Translations under genes and position numbers: made by a program
Notes under the pieces: generated by a model
Seen by the model: the letters and a program-made list of their open reading frames with translations, nothing else
What the model was told of the DNA's origin: nothing
The model's database searches: none
Origin: Closterium sp. Naga37s-1
Lineage: Eukaryota; Streptophyta; Zygnematophyceae; Desmidiales; Closteriaceae
Assembly (NCBI GenBank): GCA_947471745.1
Contig: CANJKZ010000093.1
Location: 501,501 to 565,500 of the forward strand
DNA length: 64,000 nucleotides
Direction of reading: 5' to 3'
In this document: positions 1 through 9,544 of the stretch, one piece after another
How positions within the stretch are numbered: position 1 is the first letter of the stretch
Layout: every line of letters starts with the position of its first letter

Positions 1-905
1 TTGAGTTTCAAGTTTTTTTGGCGGGAGTTACATGTGTGACCATTCGCGTGATTTTTTACCTGTTGTTAGTGACTGAATCCGTGACCCCACTTACCAAACC
101 CGTCAGAAAACCCGATACATTGACCGTACGCGTTTTGTTTTTACCATTCACGCTATCGAGTCCCAAGTTGGTTACTTATGGCATACTTTCCCAATGAATT
201 ATGATCGTTTCATCGAGTGACCAAACGTGATAGCTTTTCGGGGCGAGGTGTGACCATCCGTGATAGCACTGTGATCACCCGCGATAGAAATCTACTGTAC
301 TGTGACTGTTTGTGATACCCCTGTGACCAAACGTGATAAAATGGGAAAAGGTGTGACTGCCCGTATAATCAGATTTCCTCTTCTCATCGAGTACAACAGA
401 TGACTGAAGGGAATACCCTCGAATTTGTCGCTGTCGCTCCTGACCTTATTTTAGTGACCAATCACGGAGACACAATTCAGAAAGAAGAGCTTCGCTAACC
501 AGTGATGCACATGCAGTTCCACCTCGCGAATTCGCCCGATTGACTGGACGCTGGCAGGCGACAATTCTCGTTGTTTCGGTCAGCCAATCAGACCCCATCT
601 TGGGATGTTCGCGCCTGGGGTGTTGGCGAGGCGAGTGTGAAGCCACGGTGCAGTCGTAGCCCAACCCAACACCGAAGTCACATTCGCCATTCCATGGGAA
701 CTCCACAGACAAATCACCCGACCCGACTGACTGAAACACTTCCCTAGCTGACCAAACCGAAGGAATGGCTCCTCCCGAGCCGACGGCTAGCGGCAACTAG
801 CAGACAGCATACAGTACTACCATTGTACGCTTTCTGTAGCGGATTCCAGACTCACTGAATAACGCGTGCAGAAGCTGTGGACTTGAGTTCTCGACTCTGT
901 TCGCC
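1..905. other. Upstream region of allantoinase
   Basis: No convincing gene is seen here. A minus-strand open frame around 446-796 has no recognisable domain and was not accepted. The first 370 bases hold a degenerate 17-bp repeated motif, listed separately. The segment ends at the ATG of the allantoinase gene and probably includes its promoter and 5' UTR. No clear TATA box could be assigned. Confidence 0.5.
217..369 (+). promoter_or_regulatory. Cluster of degenerate 17-bp GTGACC..CGTGATAG motifs
   Basis: Near-copies of GTGACCAAACGTGATAG start at 217, 250, 271, 302, 323 and, more weakly, 353. Start-to-start distances are 33, 21, 31, 21 and 30 bp, close to whole helical turns. Weaker versions lie at about 36, 69, 120 and 140. 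The motif is a gapped near-repeat of a TGA-containing half site. Its position about 550 bp before the allantoinase ATG makes a regulatory role possible, but that is inference. Confidence 0.4.
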
Positions 906-3900
906 ATGGGCCTGTTAGCGGACCTGCTTCAACCGCTATACCGTGGCTGGGCATTAACCGTGCTTCTTGCTGCTGTTGCCTACTCGTTTGTCCTCTCTCC
1001 TTACTACGCCAAGCAGGTGCTACACCGTCTACTGCACAGTCGTCCTCCAAACTCCACCCTTTCACAGTGAAAATCCATCCGGACCTCTCCTGTCATCATT
1101 AATTCGGTCAGGCTCCATGCGTGATGAGCCACTGCATGCACATATTCGAGCTTGCTTCGTCATTGTGCTCCATTCCTCCCCTCTCACTCCTCCCTTATCG
1201 TACTCTCCATGCTTCGTACAGGCGGCACTGTCCTGCAGCCTTCACGACTTCAAGGATTTCGTTCTCGTCAGCTCTCGTGTCGTCACACCCAACGGAGTCA
1301 TCCCCGCTGCTAGTAGGAACCCCTCCGTAACTTCAATTCCCCGCGTTGCTCCAATTCCCCTACTCGTGTGTCTTTTTCCCGCTTGACATCCACGCCTCCA
1401 CCCACTTCCTTCCATCCTGTGTTCCTGCTGACGTTTAGAATTCATGTTTTATTCTTCGTTCTCTTTTCCCACCGCTCTCCCGTGGTCGCAGTCACTGTCC
1501 GCGACGGCGTCATCACAGCCGTTCTGGAAGGCACAGCTGCAGAATCTCGACCGTCCGGCTTACCCGTGCTGGACTATGGTGATGCTGTGATTTCACCTGG
1601 CCTAGTCGACGTGTACGTAGCACAATGATCACCTAATCGTCATTCCCGGTCCTTCGCTCCTCTATCACAGGATGGTTCCTTCATTCTCCTCACCTCGTTC
1701 TTGATTGCATTAATACTTTTAACTTTGGCGACTGTCTCTTTCCCATCTCTCCTCTCAATCTAGCGTTTACTCCGTTCTCCTGCCTGCGACGCTGGACGTT
1801 CCCTGTCTGTCTGTGTGGTCCCCCTTGTTTTATTCCTGCTTCAGCCATGTTCACCTGAACGAGCCTGGTCGGGAGGAGTGGGAGGGCTTTGTTACAGGCA
1901 CACGAGCCGCTGCCGCTGGTGGGTTTGCACACGTTGCGAAGGCGAGAATGGGTAGAGACGTGGGAATCGGGAGCTTAAGGGGTAATTAGGGCCGTGTAAA
2001 TTCAATTAGCAGCTGGTGATGCTCGGGATTGGATAGCTTTGGACTGCATTCAGACACATATCTGACTCTTACAGCATATGGCAGCTGCTCATCCCCTCAC
2101 GTGGCCTGTTGGTGGTGGTGATGGCTGGTGACCTTGCAGGTGGTGTCACTGCGTTGGTGGACATGCCTCTCAATTCTTACCCCACCACCACCACCATTGA
2201 AGCGTTTGCAATGAAGGTGAGGAAGCAACGAACAGGACCCCTTCCTCCCTCCACAACCCACAGCAGCTTCTCCTACCCGCTTCCCCCCCTGTTCTTTTGT
2301 TTCTGAATGTTTCCATCTTCCTTTATAGTGAATCCTGGCACTGGGATAGAGCATGCCAATCCGAGCAGTATATGGCCAAAATCGACCCATGCGCTAGCAA
2401 TCCCATGTGTGTGCATGCCACAAAGTCGTTCTCTCTGACCTACACTATCTCACGAACCTTTCTTTTATTGTGTCCTTTCATCCAACCCGCCTTCTCCCCT
2501 CTAACACTCGCCTTCTCTGCCTTCCTGCCCCTACCCCCCTCTTTGCACATCCTCGTCCTATCTGTGCATGTGCGCCAGTACAAGGCGGCTGAATCTAAGA
2601 TTATGGTGGACGTAGGTGCGTGAATGATTCCGACTTATTCTTATCGTCACCACATTCAACCTTTCACTCACTATCCTCCTCAGTTCAAGACCTCCATCTG
2701 GTATCCACCCCTTCCCACCGTCTGGTCGATCTCATACCCTCCCTCCCTCGCATGTGGTCCGTGGGTGCAGGGTTCTGGGCTGGCCTGGTGCCAGAGAACG
2801 CCAACGATCCTCACCAGCTGCAACGCCTGGTTGATGCTGGTGTACTGGGATTCAAGGTGAGCTGCTCACTGCATTGATGAGAGGCGTGTATTGTTCATGT
2901 CAGGGAACTGAGGACAGGGATTAATGAAACTTCTCCAGTTTGTGTCGTATGCTGCTACAGGCAGAAAGTATGTATGACATTCCTTACCTCTGCCGTTTAA
3001 CCCCATTCTCCCTCTGTCTCTGTTCTTTTTCTGCCTCCCCACAGTCCTTCATGTGCCCATCAGGCATCAACGACTTTCCGCATACCAACTCCTCCCACTT
3101 TGAGGTATAAATCGCTCTTGCCTCATGCTTATCTCGGATCCTCCTGTGCCATACCGTCATTCTAGATTCGGATTTCCAGTTTTACAAATATGTTTGTTCC
3201 ACCTGTTTTGACTCTGAATTATACCTTCCCTTTCCATTCACTGCGTCTCTTCATTTGAGACTTGCTTCAGCTCACTGTTTGTGGCCTCACAACCTTCCTT
3301 GTGCTCAGGGCTCCCCACGTCCCCTCTCTTCTGCTTTCCCTCCACAACCATCCCCTTCCATCTGGCACATGTCTCAGAGCGCCCTACCCGTCCTGGCTAA
3401 AGCCAAGCTGCCTCTGCTGATTCACTCAGAAGTGGTTGTTCCCGAACCTGACTCCTCTGCACCTGCCTCTCACCCTAGCAGCAGCAAACACAGCAGAAGT
3501 GATGATAGCAGTGACAGTGGCAGCAGTAGTGATGCAGAGGAGGGGCCTATCATTCGCCCTGTGGTGGGAAGTGAGGGGATTTCTGATGATGGGGCCGGGA
3601 GCAGGGAAAGGACGGAGCCAGAGAAGAGTCATGGAGACCCACGGGTGTATGCAACCTACGAAGCTTCCAGACCTCCCAGCATGTAACAACTTCCTCCCCA
3701 CCTCGTCGTCACTCTTTCCGCGTCGTCGTTCTTACTCTCGTCCACGCAAGCAACCTCTTATCTTCCGTACTTTCAGCTCCCGAAGCAGCATCTGTTACCT
3801 TCCGACCTCCTCCCTCTTCCTGCCACCTGACATTTCTACAGGGAGCGTGAGGCGATCGCTCAGGTGCTGAGAGTGGCGCAGAAGACAGCAGCTGGGCAGC

Positions 3901-5418
3901 CGTGGGAGGGTGCACGGCTGCACATCGTTCATCTCGCTGACGGCCTCTCTGTGCCCACCATCCAGGTGTGTTGCCGTATGACTTCTCGTATCTGACTTCA
4001 CGCATGAACATGGTTCATATGCTTGCATTCCTGAATGATCAGATGTGCCTGTGTGTGCAAGCGTGCTTAGCCTCCCCACGGTGATTGTTTATCCTCCAGC
4101 TCAACTCCTCTCCTCCCACCCCTACACTCTATTCTATCTCTCTTTCCTGTCTCCTGCACGCATGCGCTCTCACAGGCAGCCAAGGCAGCAGGGGCAGCAG
4201 TGACAGTGGAGACATGTCCGCACTACCTTGCCTTTGCATCCTCTGACGTGGCACCTGGGGACACTCGCTTCAAGTGCGCCCCTCCCATCCGCAGTGACAG
4301 CAACCGCCGCATGCTATGGCAGGCACTCATGGTGCGTGGGTGGAATTGACTGTGGGGTTTTCCGGGTTTCATCACTACAACAGGCGGGTAGGGTGTGTGA
4401 GAGAACCAGAAAAGGGTGGACAGAGCCAGGTGAGCTGGGTGACATGGTGAGCAGTGAGCTACATGGTTGGCGGACAAGTGAAGCCCACTAGACATTCAAT
4501 CAAGCCTGTCAACTAGCTGTCTGGATTGTTCTGGGCTGACCTACTATGCAGACTAACCCAGTCCAAGTGTATTCTTAAATGCTGAAGCTTCTTCCCCTAT
4601 CGCTCTCTTTGGTGCTTGGAAATGGCCATGATTGACGACCCTGAGGGGGGTGTGCATGCCTTGCAGGATGGGGGCATTGACATGCTTTCCTCGGACCACT
4701 CGCCCAGCCACCCGTCTCTCAAGAACCTGGATACAGGCAACTTCCTCACTGCATGGGGCGGCATTGCAGGCCTGCAGGTAACACCATTATCTGATTGTGC
4801 ACCTTTTTTTAGTGGTGATTGGGAGGTTGCACTGGCTTGCCTCCTCCCCTGCACTTGATGAGTACCACTGCCATGCACATGACCACAATTGACAAGGATG
4901 CTTATCATCAGCCTTCATACACAGCCTCTATTGCCCTATACCTGGCCTGGGGACCTCACCTCCTTGCATGCCCGTGTTTGCAAACTTCTGCATGGTGGTG
5001 CCTGTTCCAGCTAAGCCTGCCAGTGACATGGACGCATGGCCAGGCATTCAACATGTCCCTCGTGCAACTGGCGCGCTGGTGGAGTGAGGCACCCGCACAA
5101 CTTGCAGGACTCCAGTCAAAGGTAAGAAAGCATACATCTTCGCATTCCTGTCCTTCTTAACCCCATGATTCATCTCCGTCTTGATGCTTTCTGTAGGGAT
5201 CAATTGCACCTGGCAAGGATGCCGACCTTGTGGTATGGGATCCACAAGCCTCTTTTACAGTGGGCGTGGATGTTAAAGTGTTCCACCGCCACGCGGTGAC
5301 ACCGTACAACAGCAGCACACTGCAAGGGCGCATCATGGGCACGTATGTGCGAGGAAACCTCGTGTATGCAGGGGACAGGCATGCAAGCAAGGCATGTGGG
5401 GTAAGATTACGCAAGTAG
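906..5418 (+). CDS. ALN: Allantoinase, 14 exons
   Basis: Hydrolyses allantoin to allantoate in purine (ureide) catabolism; the plant enzyme is in the ER. Exons read as 906-1016, 1222-1312, 1492-1612, 1845-1918, 2140-2216, 2579-2615, 2771-2856, 3045-3104, 3378-3682, 3842-3965, 4176-4331, 4666-4776, 5011-5121 and 5197-5418. All have GT/AG borders and sum to 1686 nt (561 residues) without a stop. The N-terminus has a hydrophobic signal-anchor (about residues 15-30). Amidohydrolase metal residues are visible: HVH at about 109-111, the Lys that is carbamylated in this family at about 199 (VLGFK), His 235 (LLIHSE), the HIVH pair near 348-351 and Asp 424 (SSDHSP). Plant signatures such as VDMPLNS and [10 protein letters not shown] are present. 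Odd: the loop after LLIHSE holds about 68 Ser/acidic residues (238-305) where the plant enzyme has about 15. The alternative, a dihydropyrimidinase-like enzyme, fits less well. Confidence 0.95.
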
Positions 5419-6549
5419 CCGTTGCTATATGTCTTGTGCTTTATGTTGTTATTATAGTCGAATTTGTCCTGGAATGTACGTCGCTGGTAATTCAGCCATG
5501 GTTTTCAAACTGTCATATAAACTTGAATCTGGGAGTGCACTTGAGATTTAGTGTTTGCACCTACCCGATGACTGTATCGAACAGTTTTTTGCAACTCCGC
5601 CAGTTTCAGCTATCCCTGAATGGCGCCTGAAACAGCTGGTACTGTAGCTCCAACGTTTCACCAGCCCCACGGCCTGCCAATCAAACCCTCTGGTTTGCGC
5701 CAGTGGAGCAACCGTTTCAGGCAGGTGTTCCCCTGTACCCTGCCTTCCACTCCACCCCCCTCAACCACTCCCCACATGACATGTGAACGCCACTGACTCT
5801 CCTCCCGGCCGTCTGATTGGTCTGTCGGCTGCGCCCTGCAACCGTCGAACGAACAGCAGATGTTTGTTGTTCTTTAGGTGAAATTCGAACCGTCGATACA
5901 GTGAAAAGGAACTCGGAAAACCGTCGATTCTATCAGGCGCATAGTTATCTTTGAAAGAGCTCCCTCGAATGCAGCACAACAACCACATTTTGTGCTTTCG
6001 ACAGGCGCAGCAGATCTTGTATTGTTGCCTGTAGGCTCTTCTGTATCAATCGAACCACCCAGGCACAAGCATTTCATACTCCTCCGCACCGCACCAAACC
6101 AAACTCACATGGGAGTGGAGCAGCAACTGGCCCACGGCAGTACCACCTCCCCTTCCCTCTCTGACCAACCTCAAATCGAACCAACATCGTTGCTCAATGT
6201 TGTGCCTAGCCAGTTGCGTCGAGGTTATCTCGAATGCCAGCTGCATATTGGTAGTTATATCTTTTCCGAAATCATTGCTGGTTATAGATAGTAGTAACTT
6301 CGCGCATACTAGCTGAAGGTCATGATCGATAAACACTCTTTCCTACACCAAGAACGCGCACATACTTTCGGCACCACGGACCGTCTCATCATCGGCCTAC
6401 ATTTCTTTAGGGGGGATTGCGAGGTTTTTGTTTATGTTCTAATGCATACATAGTAGATTCCACAGGGCTCAGCAGCATTAGGGCTCAGCAAACTACCGCC
6501 TTTGCAACCGGAAATTTCATTACTGTTTCCCGTGACGTAACTTGACACG
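5419..6549. other. Intergenic region between allantoinase and sulfotransferase
   Basis: No gene is recognised. It should hold the 3' UTR of allantoinase and the promoter of the sulfotransferase gene. Open frames on both strands (for example 5992-6291) are short, lack any family signature and change composition without splice signals. No RNA gene was recognised by eye. Confidence 0.4.
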
Positions 6550-9465
6550 ATGAAAAGCAGCAGTCATTGTAACATTTCCCGCTGCGATGCCGACTTGCCG
6601 AAATCCAAGGCACCTGTGAAATCCGAGAGCGTGATAATCGGCGACCGGCATTTGGTACTATACGTGTCCATTCTCAGTATTATCACATCCGCTGTCGTTA
6701 CAGGAATCGTGCTTACGCTCCCCATGACGTCGTCCTTTGTCACCCGCGCTATCCGCGCATCGACCACGCGGCCGGCGGAAGGAGCGCCGGTGGCGGATTT
6801 CGGGGAGGCTGTGCGCGTGGAACGCCAGAGACAATGGGGGGAAGCGGAAGATGACACTATTCGGAGGGGCGCTTCCGCGGGTGCAGAAGCGCAAGACGGA
6901 AATGCGCAAGAAAACGAGCAGACGCAGAATGACCCGAATCTACAGAAAGAAGATGACGGCGCGGGAGGGTCGGTAGAGGCGGGAGGGGTGGAGAGCGAGG
7001 AGGGGGAAGAGGCGGGAGTGGAGGCGGGGATGATAATGGAGGTGAACTCTGGTGACGAGGACGCAGCGCGCATGGCGGCGAATCTCACGGTGTGGGAAGA
7101 AGACTCGTGGGATGGCGTGCAGATGATCGTGCATATTAAGGTATGTGATGTGGAATGTGATGTGATGTGGAATGTGATGTGATGTAATGTGACCCGTTAC
7201 GGAACAGTAGTTAAGGGCAAAGACCAACGTTACGAGAGAAGGAAGAACCACACTCAGAGTGTCGGGCTGCAATGAGCACTGCACTGCACGCCGCAGCACC
7301 ATGCAGCACCGCACTGCACGTAACACAACAACCCCGTTTTCCGGGCCCCACTCCCCTCCCCTTCCCCTTCTCCAGGAGCACACGCTGCCCGCGTGCCTGC
7401 TGGTGCTGTGCCAGGCGCAGGCGTACGCGGCGCTGCAGCGCATGGCGCTGGGCGTGCTGTGGGACACGCGCCTCTCGCACCTGCTCCCCCGCGTGCACCT
7501 GCGCGACCTCTTCCTCCCGCCCAACCTCCCCCTCCGCACGCGCCTCCCCCCCGGATGGGCGGGCGTGCAGGGCGGGAAGGTTGTGGCGGAGCGCGGGGGG
7601 AAGAAGGAGGAGTTTCAGTCACTGAGGGTGAGTGGCGCAAGGGAAAGGGGGAGGAAGAAAGGGAGAAAACGGGGAACGGAGAGAGAAAAGGGCGGAGAAC
7701 TGGGAGGGAAGGGGGGGGGGGGGGGGGGGGGAAAGAGAGGGGGGAGAGAGGGGAAGGAGGGGAGGAGGGGAGGAGAAAAAGGAATGACAGGGACAATGCT
7801 TGGTAGGTAGAATAAATAAACGCATGGGGCAGTCTACCAAGGAATGAATAAGCAGGTGATCCATCTCTGTTTCTTCCCCCCATCCTGTTTGTTTCCTGCC
7901 GTGACGTGCTTGTAATTTGAAACAGTCCTGCTTGCTGCATCATCCCCCCAGCCCCACGCCCCTGTTCGTGACTAACCAGTCCGTGTCTCTGTTGTCAGTC
8001 CCGCCCCCGTCTCCCATTCCACGTTCCCCCTCCCCCACCCGTGCCCCACCCCCATTCCCCATTTCCTACCCCCCACCCCCTATCCCTCATCCCCTATCCC
8101 CCATTCCCCCTTCCCTATCCCCAGTTCCCTTAACTCATGCCCCATTAACCATCCCCCATCCCCTGCTCCCCCATCCCGCATCCCCTATCCCCTATCCCCC
8201 ATCCCCCATCCCCATCCCCTCCCGCCATCGCCATCCCGCACCAGGTGCGGCTGCAGTGTGCGGATCGGGGGCATCTCCCGCGGCCCTTCCACTCGCCCAC
8301 CTTCAACCTGCTCGTCTCTCAGGACGCCGCGCCCCTGCTGGTCAGTCACGCACTGCTCACTGCTCGCTGCTCACTCGCCTTCATCTCCCTTCACCCCTAC
8401 TCGCCTCACTCCCTCTCTCCTTCCTTCATGCTCCCAACCCCCCTTCCTCTCCCCTCTCCACTCTCCCATCGCTCCCTCCCCCCTTCCCCCGGCCATGCAT
8501 GCCTGGCAGCGGCACGGGGTGAGGGCGTGTCTGCACGCGGTGGGGGTGGAGCGGTGCTACAGGGGCCTGCAGCCCACGAGGCACATCAAGCGCCTGCTGG
8601 CACGCGAGAACATCAAGCGCACCAGAGCTTCTGTCGCCGTGCTCATAGAGGTGGGGCTCATACAGGTGGGGGCTCATAGAGGTGGGCGGGGGAAGAGAGG
8701 CTGGGGCGCTGGGGTGGATTGGATGGTGGCTGGGGTGGGTGGGGTAAGTTGGGTACGAGAGCTGTGTGCATGCTCAGGCATAACCAGCAGGCCCGATTTT
8801 ATGGCACAGGAGTTGGGAAGCACGGGGCAAGCTAGCGGTCAGCAGAAAAGGCCCTCCCTCCTTGCTTCATTCTTCCCCTGCCCTGCATTTGTCTCCCACT
8901 GCCACTCCCTTCTCCCCACCTTGACCCCAGCTCACCTCCCCGCTTCCCTCTCCCCACTGCCCCAATTCCCTCCCGTTCCCAAATCACCCCTTCCCACACC
9001 CCAACAACCACTCCTCTTCCTCGCCCCCAGGACCCGCGCTACAGCCGCATGCGGGTGCCATCCTGCTCCACCCACACCCCGCTCTCCGCATGCACAGTCC
9101 GGCGACTACTCGCCTCGTACCTCTCGCACCCCGCCATCGACTTCACCGTCGCAGCAGCCACCGTGCCAGCGCACGCCGTCATAGCAGCCGACTCCTTCCA
9201 CCCCTCGCGTGCGCCGCACCTGCCCTTTGCCGCGCTCGTGCGTGGGCTGGACTGCTCGCCCTTTGAGGGCATGCCGGGCGGGTGGGAGGCGAGGCTCGGG
9301 GCGGAGTGGAGTGTGCGGCGCAAGGGGAAGAGTGACCATGAGTTGACTCTTGCAGAGGCTGTCCGCTGCACTCAGTTCCTGGTGGGCTGCTTGCCTGCCT
9401 GCCTGTCCGCCTGCCTGCCTGCCTGCCTGCCTGTCCGCCTGCCTGCCTGCCTGCCTGCCTGTCCG

Positions 9466-9544
<79 letters not shown>

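Noticed and set aside
446..796. Minus-strand open frame of 116 codons upstream of allantoinase
   Set aside because: No domain, no splice or start support, and it overlaps a probable promoter.
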